Source: Candidatus Heimdallarchaeota archaeon
Lineage (GTDB): Archaea; Asgardarchaeota; Heimdallarchaeia; Heimdallarchaeales; Heimdallarchaeaceae
Direction: 5' to 3'
DNA: 39,066 nt
Assembly: GCA_016839945.1 (NCBI GenBank)
Contig: JAEOTE010000159.1
Location: forward strand, 1-39,066
Part shown: one piece after another, positions 24,427 to 33,182 of the stretch
How the letters are laid out: each line of letters opens with the position of its first letter
Numbering within the stretch: the stretch's first letter is position 1
Notes under the pieces: model-generated
Databases searched by the model: none
The model's input: only the letters and a program-made list of their open reading frames with translations
Told to the model about the DNA's origin: nothing
Made by a program: the position numbers and the translations under genes

Positions 24427-24816
24427 TCAGCTTAATTGTCTTTCTACTTCTTGTCCAGCTCTAGCCATATCTAAGAAGACTAAACCTAGTTTTGCCTCTT
24501 TCCTAGCGCTAACAGTCAATACTGCATTTTGGCCTGCAGCTATAGTGATAATATAGCCATATGCTCCCTCGATAAAGATTTTCTCTAGCTCTCCTCTCTG
24601 CATCTCTTGAGCTACTCTTTCTCCTAAAGATAACATTGCTGCTGTCATCGCTGCTAAACGTGCTTCTTCTATCTCTTGAGGAAGAACAGATGCTATAGGT
24701 AATCCTTCAATAGATACAATAGCTGCACTTTCTATTTCTGGTACTTTTATTTTCAAATCGCTTAAAGTTGTTTTCAACTCATTTGTTTTGTTTTCAAATG
24801 TTATTCCAAACGCCAT
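24427..24816 (-). CDS. Roadblock/LC7 domain protein
   Basis: A single Roadblock/LC7 domain of 129 residues. Pattern: an N-terminal helix, IESAAIVSIEGLPIASVLP hairpin near 26-45, a long helix (RLAAMTAAMLSLGERVAQEM), then EKIFIEGAYGYIITIAAG and AVLTVSARKEAKLGLV. In prokaryotes such proteins (MglB-like) act on Ras-like GTPases as GAPs or platforms. The gene is not next to a GTPase here, unlike the second Roadblock gene at 33.8 kb. AGGT lies 8 nt before the ATG. A solitary signalling adaptor is the likely role. Confidence 0.9.
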   Translation of the reverse strand: MAFGITFENKTNELKTTLSDLKIKVPEIESAAIVSIEGLPIASVLPQEIEEARLAAMTAAMLSLGERVAQEMQRGELEKIFIEGAYGYIITIAAGQNAVLTVSARKEAKLGLVFLDMARAGQEVERQLS

Positions 24817-24930
24817 TTGGATTACCTACGTTTTTGATACCTTTCTTTAACTTATAAACAAAGCTATTATTAGTACATTTATATCAACATTGCTTTTAAA
24901 TTTATTTGGTTGGGCAAAAACCCAGTATCT

Positions 24931-26133
24931 TCACATACTATCAATTATATCTATTTGCTGAAGAACAAAATCTCTTATTTGTTGTTCTGTTGGAATTTTT
25001 GATATAATTTTACCATTTTCCATAATTTTTTCCAGTTTTTTCTCCATAACTTCTTTGCACAAAGGACAGGTAATTTCTTCAACTGAAAATTCTTCACACA
25101 AATAAATTTGACATTTTGAACAGAAACCTACTTGTTTTCTAGCTGCAAACTTCCCTCTTTTTGCAATTGCTTTATCTTCAATTTCAACTATATCAAGAGC
25201 AAAGTCTACAGTTGGACTGTTAGATACATAAGTTCCAACACCAAATCCATCTGCAAAATCTCTATATTCTAGAACGGTTTCTTCAGTTAGTCCTCCACTT
25301 AGAAATATCTTTACATCTTCTCGTTTTCTCAATTTTAGTTCCCATTTGATTTCTTGTATAATTTCTATTAAATCTCCTCTTCTTGATCCCGGTGTATCTA
25401 ATCTGACTCCTGCTAGTTTCTCACCTAAAGCTTCTAAGGCTTGTAGAACTTCTACTCTTTCATCATTGAATGTATCCGATAATACAATCCTTGATACTGA
25501 TTTATCGATGCTTGAATCAAAGGATTTTGCTGCGTTACCAATACCCTCTTTTAACATAATAAGGGCATGAGGGATGGTTCCTGTTGCTGGTATTCCAAGT
25601 TTTTCAGCACTTAAGACACATGAAATACCATCAAAACCTGCAATATAGCAAGCTCTGTCAATAATCGGTGCAATAGCTGGTGGCATTCTTCTTATTCCAA
25701 AAGAAAGTAAAGAACGGTTCTGAGCTGCAATTCTAAGTTTTACAGCTGATGTTCCCACACCAGATTGAAAACAAAGATATCCTAACAAAGGCGTTTCAAA
25801 AATAGCAAAATCTCCATATGCTCCTTCAATGACTAGAAATGGAATTCTCACTCCATTTATATCTTTGTGAGGTAAAATTGTTCCTTCCTTAATTGCATAT
25901 ACATTCACATTTAGCTGAGCTTGAGAAAAGAGTTGTAGTACATCTTGAACTCCCAGAAACAATAATCTTTGCCCACCTCTTGGTATCCCTCCTGTTGTTA
26001 TTTCAGCCCAAACTCTAGTTTTATCTAGATTGTCTTTTATTAAACATTCTTTTGTTCTTAAGAAATAAACATCTGTAGTTTTACCTTGAATAATCTCCTC
26101 TTGTGTAGCAATCCAATTTTTGTTTTGAGCCAT
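24931..26133 (-). CDS. pncB: Nicotinate phosphoribosyltransferase (archaeal type, with zinc knuckle)
   Basis: This enzyme joins nicotinate and PRPP to form nicotinate mononucleotide in NAD salvage. Recognisable segments are TPLLGYLCFQSGVGT near 113, FGIRRMPPAIAPIIDRACYIAGFDG with the catalytic-type GxRR, LSAEKLGIPATGTIPHALI, and the phosphate-binding region KIFLSGGLTEE...FGVGTYVS near 278-305. After it comes a C-terminal zinc ribbon (CSKCQIYLC and CPLCKEVM), a feature of archaeal members such as the Thermoplasma enzyme. Start ATG 26133 is chosen; an in-frame GTG lies five codons upstream. AGGTG lies 12 nt before the ATG. Confidence 0.9.
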   Translation of the reverse strand: MAQNKNWIATQEEIIQGKTTDVYFLRTKECLIKDNLDKTRVWAEITTGGIPRGGQRLLFLGVQDVLQLFSQAQLNVNVYAIKEGTILPHKDINGVRIPFLVIEGAYGDFAIFETPLLGYLCFQSGVGTSAVKLRIAAQNRSLLSFGIRRMPPAIAPIIDRACYIAGFDGISCVLSAEKLGIPATGTIPHALIMLKEGIGNAAKSFDSSIDKSVSRIVLSDTFNDERVEVLQALEALGEKLAGVRLDTPGSRRGDLIEIIQEIKWELKLRKREDVKIFLSGGLTEETVLEYRDFADGFGVGTYVSNSPTVDFALDIVEIEDKAIAKRGKFAARKQVGFCSKCQIYLCEEFSVEEITCPLCKEVMEKKLEKIMENGKIISKIPTEQQIRDFVLQQIDIIDSM

Positions 26134-26250
26134 ATATTTACAACACACCTGATAGTAATTTAAGACTTATTCTATTGGGGAAATAAAAGGTAAGAATTTA
26201 GAGTAAAGTAATCTATAACTAAATATAATAGAAAAATGAAAAACCTCATC

Positions 26251-27477
26251 TTATAGAGAACTATATAGAAGAAGCTTCAACGATTTATCTGTAAACTCAA
26301 CAATTCTTTTTTCAACTGATTTGGATGTAGATGAAATTTTTGCCTCTATCTCATCCCTTTCTCTTCTTAATGAAAGTGTTATTCTATTTCTATCGATTTT
26401 TAAGTTATCAGTCTCTTCTTCTAGTTTTTTGATTTTTATATCTAGTTGCATTTCTCTAAATTTAAAACTGATTGCTTCATTTTGTTGTATCATAAATTTA
26501 GCTCTTTTCTGTAATTCTAAAATTTCATCGTTAAGTATCTCATCTATATTGTCATAAGCTCTCTGTAATTTCTCTTTCTTCATCTGTATTGCTGGTTCTT
26601 TTGAAATTTCTTTCAACTCTCTGAGCATAGCTTTTACTCCTCTGTATCCCTCTCCTTCTTTTACGAATAATCCTATAGGATCTTTGATCATTGTTTTCAT
26701 CATATCTTTATAGGAATCATCTAAATTGATTTTTCGAGTATCAGAAGCTCGTAAAACTTTATTGCAAAGTTTCTTAATCTCTGAAACCTTGTTTGCAATT
26801 GAAATTTCAATATGTTCCATTTCTTTATTATTCTTCTTAAGTTGTTGAAATCCAGGATGATTTTTTAGTTCACTAAGTTCGTTTTCCTTTTTTTCGATTG
26901 TATTCGTAATTTGTTCTACTTCATCTGCATGCGATTCAATTTCATCTTCTAAGAATTTCTTTCTGTCAACGTTTTGAATGAGTGATTCGATATCATCAGA
27001 AACTTTCTCATATTTTATGATTTCAGCGTAAGAAACCATTGTTTTGTTTTCAAAGTTGTGTACTTCTTCTTTCAGTCTTGTAAGAGCACGATCAAGATTT
27101 TTTACTTTAGTTTTATATGATCTGTCTCGTTTTAACCATGAAAGGTATTTAGCTAACATGGTTACATATGAACTAATCTTGTTTTTCAGCTCGCTATTAA
27201 AACCATCTATAATATTGTAAGTTATGCTCTCTGGAATATTTAATTCGGTAAAAGTTTCCAATGTATTATTATGAATTGTTGTTGAATAATTCTGATAAAC
27301 ATCAGGATCTTTTAGATCAGAGTAATCAAATCTATGAGCTGCAGTTTTTAATTCTTCAACGCGATCCGATATAGATCTTATGTGTTTCATAGCATTATTT
27401 CTGTAACTTGAAACTATCGAAGAAACCTTATCATTGAACCAATCTAATGCTTCTTCTAGAGTTTTTTCCTGAGACAT
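26251..27477 (-). CDS. Long coiled-coil protein of unknown function
   Basis: I do not recognise a family. It is 408 residues, mainly helical, with charged coiled-coil stretches at about 140-230 and 330-400. The first 130 residues (YRNNAMKHIRSISDRVEELK...) look like a helical bundle, and a short non-coil insert with the segment DPIGLFVKEGEGYRGVK lies near 270. No Walker motif, membrane segment or Cys is notable. ATG 27477 is preferred over TTG 27486 because an AAGGT stretch lies about 9 nt upstream. It could be a cytoskeletal or membrane-scaffold component, but that is a guess from composition only. Confidence 0.7.
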   Translation of the reverse strand: MSQEKTLEEALDWFNDKVSSIVSSYRNNAMKHIRSISDRVEELKTAAHRFDYSDLKDPDVYQNYSTTIHNNTLETFTELNIPESITYNIIDGFNSELKNKISSYVTMLAKYLSWLKRDRSYKTKVKNLDRALTRLKEEVHNFENKTMVSYAEIIKYEKVSDDIESLIQNVDRKKFLEDEIESHADEVEQITNTIEKKENELSELKNHPGFQQLKKNNKEMEHIEISIANKVSEIKKLCNKVLRASDTRKINLDDSYKDMMKTMIKDPIGLFVKEGEGYRGVKAMLRELKEISKEPAIQMKKEKLQRAYDNIDEILNDEILELQKRAKFMIQQNEAISFKFREMQLDIKIKKLEEETDNLKIDRNRITLSLRRERDEIEAKISSTSKSVEKRIVEFTDKSLKLLLYSSL

Positions 27478-27630
27478 CGATGCCAACCTTCGGTACTCTT
27501 TAGAAATATGATAATATAAATTATTCTTTTTTGTTCTGATTATCTTTATGTTCCTAATTTATAATTTTTTAAATTTTTCATATAATGAAATATAGATATA
27601 TTGTTAAACATTGAATCAATCTCTAACCAA

Positions 27631-28080
27631 ATGAGTGAATTTGTTTTTCGATGTTTTGGGCACAAAAATGTTAGTGCTTCTCATAAGTCTACATTAGAAT
27701 TTACTGTTGATGAAAATTTAACAGTTAAAGGAGATTGTATTGTTGGTGTTAAAGCAACCAGTAATCTTTCAGATATACCTGAATTAATGAAAAAGCAATT
27801 AAGAAAAACAAGATCTAAAGTTTCAGTAGTTGTTAAGGTAAATGAAACTTGTGAAGAAATAATCGGTGAAGGGAGTTCTAACCTTAAACTAAGCGGAAAA
27901 GATGCCATGATAATCAGAAAAAGCGATTATATTTGTTCACGAACACTGATGATTAATGCTAACAAAGCTGCAAATAATCTTTCGAGGCAGTTAATCGAAC
28001 TAATGCAGAATCCAGAAACAGAAATGATTGTTACTATTCAGGTTTCAGATACCTTAAGTGAAAATTCCAAACATGCTTGA
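27631..28080 (+). CDS. DUF371 family protein (COG2090)
   Basis: An archaea-specific conserved protein of unknown function. DUF371 pattern is clear: FRCFGHKNVSASHKSTLEFT at the start, then LTVKGDCIVGVKATSNLSD, GEGSSNLKLSGKDAMIIRKS, and SRTLMINANKAANNLSRQLIE near the end. ATG at 27631 gives MSEF; the in-frame TTG at 27601 would add ten residues. Its last 43 bp overlap the 3' end of the convergent Trm5 gene, so the final residues are less certain to be under selection. Confidence 0.86.
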   Translation: MSEFVFRCFGHKNVSASHKSTLEFTVDENLTVKGDCIVGVKATSNLSDIPELMKKQLRKTRSKVSVVVKVNETCEEIIGEGSSNLKLSGKDAMIIRKSDYICSRTLMINANKAANNLSRQLIELMQNPETEMIVTIQVSDTLSENSKHA

Positions 28081-29111
28081 ATTTCATAAGGTGCACTCTC
28101 TCTAACCTTTCTATAATCAATGACTTGTATAATTTTACATCCTAACTTTTCCAATTCCTCTTCAAGTATTTTCAACATTGTTTCTTTTGGAGATTTATCT
28201 TTACTGAAATAATAAAAATAAATAGTTCCACCAGATTTTATTTGTTGACAAGCAACTGATAGATATTCCAAAGATTTACCTGGAAGATTCATTATAATCC
28301 TGTCTGCTTTTGGAAGTGATGGAGAAACTTTCCTACAGTCTCCAGATATGGGCGTTATCTCTCCTTTCAGTTTATTTAGCTCGATTGATTTCTTCAAACA
28401 ATTGATTGCTGTTTCATTAATATCTGTTGCGAATATTGTTGCATTGCAATTTTTAGCAATATGAAGTGGAAAAGGTCCTACTCCTGTAAAGAGATCAATT
28501 ATGATATCTCCATCTTGAGTTTTTTTTGAGATTAAATTATGTTCATTACTTAATCTTGGACTAAAATATGTTTTACACACGTTAACATGAATACGAATAC
28601 CATATTCAGTGTGAACTGTTTCACATTTCTTCTCTCCCGATATATGCTCTAATTCCCTTATCCTCAATTCACCAGAAACAGCTGAAGCTTTATGATATAC
28701 AGATTTTATTGAAGGAAACACTGAAAATAAGGCATCACCAATTTCCTTTTTGTAAAGCTCAAGTTCATCCGGTATTTCAATTATGGCTATATCTCCAATC
28801 ACATCATAAGCTTTAGGAATGAAATCATGTAGAGTTTCAGGTAATAAGTTCGAAATTGCTTCAAAGAGATTCTTTGGAAGTACAATTTTTTCCACAAATA
28901 AAAATTCATTAATGAAATATTCTATTTTCTCTGGAAGAGAAGACAATAGATTTTGAGCTTCCTTAGATGACAAAATAAGTGGAATAATCAATTCATCTTC
29001 ATTCTTTACAAAAGATAGAGATAGATTAATTGCATCGTGAGTTAGAAGCCATTTTCGCAAAGTTTCAGCGTTTGCAAAATTAACTTTCACTCCTGTCGAC
29101 TTTACTTCCAT
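28038..29111 (-). CDS. trm5: tRNA (guanine-37 N1)-methyltransferase Trm5
   Basis: Trm5 methylates N1 of G37 beside the anticodon and prevents frameshifting. The 357 residues include a small N-terminal D1-like region (GVKVNFANAETLRKWLLTHD), the D2 region with SVYHKASAVSGELRIRELEHISG near 140, then HTEYGIRIHVNVCKTYFSPRL. The class I methyltransferase core follows, with DIIIDLFTGVGPFPLHIA near 208, ATDINETAINCLKKSIELN, and the NLPGKSLEY motif near 277. This set is specific to Trm5 rather than TrmD. Possible subtype Trm5b (has D1). Convergent overlap with DUF371. Confidence 0.93.
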   Translation of the reverse strand: MEVKSTGVKVNFANAETLRKWLLTHDAINLSLSFVKNEDELIIPLILSSKEAQNLLSSLPEKIEYFINEFLFVEKIVLPKNLFEAISNLLPETLHDFIPKAYDVIGDIAIIEIPDELELYKKEIGDALFSVFPSIKSVYHKASAVSGELRIRELEHISGEKKCETVHTEYGIRIHVNVCKTYFSPRLSNEHNLISKKTQDGDIIIDLFTGVGPFPLHIAKNCNATIFATDINETAINCLKKSIELNKLKGEITPISGDCRKVSPSLPKADRIIMNLPGKSLEYLSVACQQIKSGGTIYFYYFSKDKSPKETMLKILEEELEKLGCKIIQVIDYRKVRESAPYEIQACLEFSLKVSET

Positions 29112-29201
29112 TGACTATTTCCCCGAAAGAAAGCTTTTAAGAGTTATTCTTCTGTATTAAGATAGGATTCAAAAAATATAACTAAACCGGGTGGTTCCCT
29201 C

Positions 29202-30158
29202 TTGATTAAGGCAATTCTCGTACTAAAAACAAATGGTTCTTGTAGATACTTCAGGATCTATGATGAAGAATGGGGAACGTCCGAAAGGAATATGGAGGTT
29301 ATTAGTTATATAACTGCTGTAACCTCAATAATAGGGGAGTTCGGCGAAAAATCTCCTAGTTGCATTGAATTTGGCAACAATGAAATTATTTGTGAAGCAA
29401 AAGGTGGATATATCTTAACAATTGTAAAAGAAAAAGGAACCCATGAATCTCTAGTTAAAAGAGTTAAGAGAAACTTCAGAGATAATTTCAAACCATTAGA
29501 AATATTAACAGAAACTCCACATTGGATAGAAGATGATGATTTCTTAAAAGAAGAAAGAGAAGGTATTTACAGATTTATGAGAAACCTGAATCTCATAATC
29601 AACGTTAAAACAACAGAGCGTGAAAACAAAATAACAACATCTTTGAAATCAGAAAGTGAGAGGATAGATAGACCATTAGTTATAAGCGATTTGGATTTGT
29701 TGATCACAGTAGATACAGGACAACCAGTGTTCTTGTTGCTGACACTATCATTACCATATGATGCAACACTTTTTACAGCATTCATGTCAGCAATCTTAGA
29801 TTTAGGAACATCAATAGGATTAGGGGAATTAACGAAACTAGAAAGTGAAAATATAGTTATTTATGTTCAGAAAATACAGAAAGCATTTGCTGTAGTAATA
29901 ACACAAAATAAGAAGCATAGAGATGCATACAGAAGATTCACAGAATTTATTGCTGATCTTTGTAATGACTGGATAAACAAAGACGATGTTGGAATTGATG
30001 AAGCTTTTCAGATTTTTGAGGAAAGAAGCCAATTTGAAGAGATAATTAAATTAGTAATTGACACAGATACATGGGAAAAACACATGATTAAAGAATGGGA
30101 GAGAGAGTATGCAGAACTAATGGTCATTGAACAAGAAGTTAGAACAAGTCTTGGATAA
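29202..30158 (+). CDS. Two-domain longin-like protein
   Basis: A 318-residue protein. The first 100 residues follow the longin fold: IKAILVLKTNGSCRYFRIYDE hairpin, ISYITAVTSIIGEFGE helix, a IEFGNNEIICEAKGGYILTIV sheet and a long helix. A second unit (about 163-255) repeats it: LDLLITVDTGQPVFLLLTL, TLFTAFMSAILDLGTSIGLGELTKLES, VIYVQKIQKAFAVVI and a closing helix. Longin and Roadblock domains bind small GTPases and vesicle proteins; Asgard genomes encode many. The start is TTG, with GGTGGT 6-7 nt upstream. The 332-residue protein at 10235 has the same two-unit build. Function is inferred from fold only. Confidence 0.72.
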   Translation: MIKAILVLKTNGSCRYFRIYDEEWGTSERNMEVISYITAVTSIIGEFGEKSPSCIEFGNNEIICEAKGGYILTIVKEKGTHESLVKRVKRNFRDNFKPLEILTETPHWIEDDDFLKEEREGIYRFMRNLNLIINVKTTERENKITTSLKSESERIDRPLVISDLDLLITVDTGQPVFLLLTLSLPYDATLFTAFMSAILDLGTSIGLGELTKLESENIVIYVQKIQKAFAVVITQNKKHRDAYRRFTEFIADLCNDWINKDDVGIDEAFQIFEERSQFEEIIKLVIDTDTWEKHMIKEWEREYAELMVIEQEVRTSLG

Positions 30159-30160
30159 AA

Positions 30161-30267
30161 TGGTGAGCCTGGCCGGATTTGAACCGGCGACTAACGGATT
30201 TCTTCTTGTAAACACTCATGTTTACTAACTAAGAGTCCGGTGCTCTACCTGGCTGAGCCACAGGCCC
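30161..30267 (-). tRNA. tRNA-Lys (CUU) with 30-nt anticodon-loop intron, CCA encoded
   Basis: Exons fold fully: acceptor GGGCCTG/CAGGCTC (one G-U), D arm GCTC/GAGC, anticodon stem CCGGA/TCCGT, T arm GCCGG-TTCAAAT-CCGGC, discriminator A, CCA at 30161-30163. Removing 30 nt after position 37 leaves a 74-nt body with loop CTCTTAA, anticodon CUU. The intron holds a perfect hairpin GTAAAC/GTTTAC, and TCTT of the anticodon region can pair with AAGA near the 3' intron end, giving a relaxed bulge-helix-bulge for the splicing endonuclease. Pair 27-43 is a C-T mismatch, as the UUU gene also lacks that pair. Confidence 0.93.
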
Positions 30268-30310
30268 TCCATTTCTGTAAGATTATTCTACGTCTCTTTC
30301 GTTCTATGTT

Positions 30311-30330
30311 TTTTAATAAAACTTTCGTTT
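30311..30330 (-). promoter_or_regulatory. BRE/TATA promoter of tRNA-Lys(CUU)
   Basis: Minus strand CGAAAG followed by TTTTATTAAAA, the same 20 bp as upstream of the UUU gene. Here it is centred about 53 bp before the tRNA 5' end, so the leader should be longer (about 25 nt). Confidence 0.75.
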
Positions 30331-30419
30331 ACTCATTCTATAAATCATTTTAGCTCTTCTCCCAAATAAATTTTGATTTTAGAATATGTTTTTAAGCAAG
30401 TTTGAAGTTATTTTTTTCT

Positions 30420-30911
30420 ATGTCAGAACAACGTGAAGTTCCTGAATATGCAAAACCTGCTTTGTATGTTGGTGCAATGATTTTAAGTTTAGTGGGTGCA
30501 ATACTTGTTTTCGTTGATACCTTTGGATATTGGTATGAAGGCGGTTGGACGTATTGGTATGGTTATGGTATTGATACAGAATTCACCCCCGGTTTTCATA
30601 AGTTTCTCATCGTGCTTCTAGGAATTGCTTTCATTTACGTATTACTAGCTGCTTTACAACAATTATACCCTGTTCTCAAAGTATCCAAAGAAGCAGATAA
30701 AAAAATAGGCAAAAGTGGCTTTTTTACTGCTTTAGGTATTATTGTATTGACCATACTCCTTACAATTCTATTCTATGTTTGGACAGGTAACATTGAAAAT
30801 CATTGGGCTAGCTACTTAAACACTGGTTTTTATGCGGGATTATTTGGCGGATTATTATCTGCTCTCTTCTTCTGGCTTGCTGGGAGAATAGAACCAACAG
30901 TTGCTAAATAA
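30420..30911 (+). CDS. Four-helix integral membrane protein
   Basis: About 163 residues with four membrane spans: residues 15-35 (ALYVGAMILSLVGAILVF), 66-88 (FLIVLLGIAFIYVLLAALQQL), 104-126 (FFTALGIIVLTILLTILFYV), and 137-158 (FYAGLFGGLLSALFFWLAG). An aromatic loop between the first two (WYEGGWTYWYGYG) should lie outside the membrane or at its surface. No family recognised. ATG at 30420 is chosen over the in-frame TTG at 30402. It lies alone between the intron tRNA and the SDR gene. Confidence 0.7.
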   Translation: MSEQREVPEYAKPALYVGAMILSLVGAILVFVDTFGYWYEGGWTYWYGYGIDTEFTPGFHKFLIVLLGIAFIYVLLAALQQLYPVLKVSKEADKKIGKSGFFTALGIIVLTILLTILFYVWTGNIENHWASYLNTGFYAGLFGGLLSALFFWLAGRIEPTVAK

Positions 30912-31009
30912 AATTCAACAAATACTGGAGTAGCAACTCCATTCCATTTTTTGAGAAGTAAATAATCCTACGAAGTAAAAGATATTAAGTAGGGTGTTAC
31001 ATTCGGTTT

Positions 31010-31729
31010 ATGAATAATGGGACAAGCAATAATTCTCTTAGAATTCTTATCACTGGTGGATCAAGTGGAATTGGAGAAGCGGTTGCTCTTGAAATGGCTA
31101 AGAACGGACACAGTTTTTACTTAACAGGGAGAAACAAAAATCGTTTGAAAACCATATGTGATTCTTTAACCTCATTAGGATGCGAAGCTTATTTTGGTGT
31201 TGGGGATGTTAGTGATGAAAACAAAGTTAACCAGATGCTCGAAGAAGTGAAAAGTAAACTTGGTGGTGTAGATGTTGTTTTTGCGAATGCTGGAGTTGGT
31301 TATTTTGGTAATCTAGAGGATTTGACAATTGAGCAATATGATGAACAATTTAACACAAATGTTAGAGGAGTTTTCCTCTGGTTGAATAAAACCTTGCCAC
31401 TACTAAAAACACAAAACAAGGGACAAATTATTGTAACATCTTCTAACCTTGGTCTTAAAACTGGTGCGAGATGTAGTCTTTATGCTGCTACTAAACACGC
31501 TATTCAAGCAATGGTTTGGTGTCTTCGTGAAGAATTAAAAGGTACTAATGTAAAAGCTGCAACTATTAATCCTGGTTCGGTTGATACTCCTTGGTTTAAC
31601 GGAAAAGATGTAGATAGATCTAGAATGTTAGCTGTAGAGGATATAGCAAAGGCTGTTAGGTTTATCATTGATCAAGATGAAACAAGCAACATTGATCACA
31701 TATTGTTAATGCCTGGTAAAACCTCATGA
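31010..31729 (+). CDS. Short-chain dehydrogenase/reductase
   Basis: A classical SDR of 239 residues. It has the NAD(P)-binding TGGSSGIG at 15-22, DVVFANAG (NAG 93-95), the serine in TSSN (144-145), and the catalytic Tyr158 and Lys162 in YAATK. The following PGSVDTPWF is the usual family loop. The R41 after the second strand (LTGRN) suggests NADPH preference. Substrate unknown. It converges on the CapK-like gene (20 bp), so no shared transcript is evident. Confidence 0.92.
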   Translation: MNNGTSNNSLRILITGGSSGIGEAVALEMAKNGHSFYLTGRNKNRLKTICDSLTSLGCEAYFGVGDVSDENKVNQMLEEVKSKLGGVDVVFANAGVGYFGNLEDLTIEQYDEQFNTNVRGVFLWLNKTLPLLKTQNKGQIIVTSSNLGLKTGARCSLYAATKHAIQAMVWCLREELKGTNVKAATINPGSVDTPWFNGKDVDRSRMLAVEDIAKAVRFIIDQDETSNIDHILLMPGKTS

Positions 31730-31748
31730 AAAAAGATAATGTAGTATT

Positions 31749-33095
31749 CTAAACATCTACTTTAAAGTCACGTTGAATCCTTACTAACTTCTGTGATATG
31801 GGATTTAACTTTGCTTTTTCAAAAGAAACAAGAATATCTGGTTTTTCGCAAGAGTAGGATTTAAAGACATCACTTATTTTTATTTTAATATCTTTAACTA
31901 TTGATTCTCTATTACAATCTTCCGATTTCAAGAGCAAACGAACTAATACTTTTGTAAAAGATTTTTGGATTACTTGATACTCCATTATGTCTTCTGAAGA
32001 AGAAATAATTGCTCTACGTAAGTAGTCTGGGAAAATGAATTGTAGTTCTCCACTGTCCGTTCGATATGACCATAACAAATCATCTGTTCTTCCTTGAATC
32101 TGCCCAATCACTCTGAAAGAGGAACCACAAGTGCATTTTTCTTGACTAATTGTAATTAAATCGTTTAACTCATATCTTATAATTGGTTGAGCTCTTCTAT
32201 GTAAATCTGTTACAATCATTTTATAACATGTTTCTCCAGGATTAGTTGGTGTCCCATCAGCGTTAAGAGTTTGAACATGTATTAAATCTTCATTAATGTG
32301 TAAAGATCCATTTCTGCAAGACATGGCAATTGGTCCCTCGCTTGCTTGATATATCTGATGAATTTTGCAACCAAAGATTTCTTCTAAGTTTTCTTTCATC
32401 TCTGGATACAGAATTTCTGCAAAAGAAACAACTCTTGGTGGAGATATCTTCAACCTATTTTCTTCAATTTCTTTAGCAAGAATTTGAAGCATGGAAGGAG
32501 ACGCAGAAAGTACATTTGGTTGAAGCTCTTGTAGTTGCTTTGTTATTTCATCTATTGGATTCAGTTGACTTATATGAGTAAGTTTTTGTCCAAATTTATC
32601 TATCTGGAATGCAGGTGTTGTTACCCTCAGGATAAAAGCGATATTAAGTCGTAGAGTTCTAGGAAAGCTAAAACGGGCGAAAAAAGCTGCTCGTAAATAC
32701 TTCTCTTCTGATGGACTAGTTATAACAATTCCTTTATTGCCACTTGTTCCAGAAGACATCGCAACGTTATAATTACCGAATCTTTCCTCAAAATTTTGTG
32801 TTTCCTCTATTTTTAAACAAAAGTCAACAAGATCTTGTTTTTTTAATCCAACAGTATTATACCCTGTTAAATTATCCATCATAATTTGTTTATTTATTGT
32901 TGGAAGATTCCAAACCTCATTAAGGTTATATTTTTCATAAAGATTATTGAAGAATTGTGATTTTTCGTTTACATATTTTACAATGTTTTGTGCCTTTTTT
33001 AGTTTGTATTTCTTAAGTTTCTCTTGATTCATTCTCCTAAAACGTTTTTTACATGCTAAAAAGAAATATAAGAAAGATTTAGTTTCAAGATCCAC
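31749..33095 (-). CDS. CapK / phenylacetate-CoA-ligase-like adenylate-forming enzyme
   Basis: A 448-residue member of the COG1541 adenylate-forming group (phenylacetate-CoA ligase, coenzyme F390 synthetase, CapK). It has the P-loop-like SSGTSGNKGIVI near 115-126, PNVLSASPSMLQILAKEI near 203, IYQASEGPIAMSC near 250 (the YxxxEG acyl site), a VTDLHRRAQPIIRYELNDL segment near 292, and CTCGSSFRVIGQIQGRTDD near 312-330, with CxC as in F390 synthetases. It activates a carboxylate or AMP-ylates a cofactor; the substrate is unknown. It starts with GTG behind GGGTG (5 nt). The N-terminal 40 residues are basic. Confidence 0.86.
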   Translation of the reverse strand: MDLETKSFLYFFLACKKRFRRMNQEKLKKYKLKKAQNIVKYVNEKSQFFNNLYEKYNLNEVWNLPTINKQIMMDNLTGYNTVGLKKQDLVDFCLKIEETQNFEERFGNYNVAMSSGTSGNKGIVITSPSEEKYLRAAFFARFSFPRTLRLNIAFILRVTTPAFQIDKFGQKLTHISQLNPIDEITKQLQELQPNVLSASPSMLQILAKEIEENRLKISPPRVVSFAEILYPEMKENLEEIFGCKIHQIYQASEGPIAMSCRNGSLHINEDLIHVQTLNADGTPTNPGETCYKMIVTDLHRRAQPIIRYELNDLITISQEKCTCGSSFRVIGQIQGRTDDLLWSYRTDSGELQFIFPDYLRRAIISSSEDIMEYQVIQKSFTKVLVRLLLKSEDCNRESIVKDIKIKISDVFKSYSCEKPDILVSFEKAKLNPISQKLVRIQRDFKVDV

Positions 33096-33182
33096 TTATA
33101 CACCCTATTTTTTCTAAAGATGATATGAAATAACAACTATTAAACAATTTTGAGATGAAAAATAAAACATCTATTTGTCATA

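Noticed and set aside
26251..27477. SMC or Rad50-like ATPase
   Set aside because: Coiled coil only; no Walker A, Walker B or signature motif at either end.
30220..30255. Reading the intron tRNA as Arg or Leu by shifting the anticodon
   Set aside because: The anticodon stem position is fixed by the D arm, giving loop CTCTTAA (CUU); other readings break the stem.
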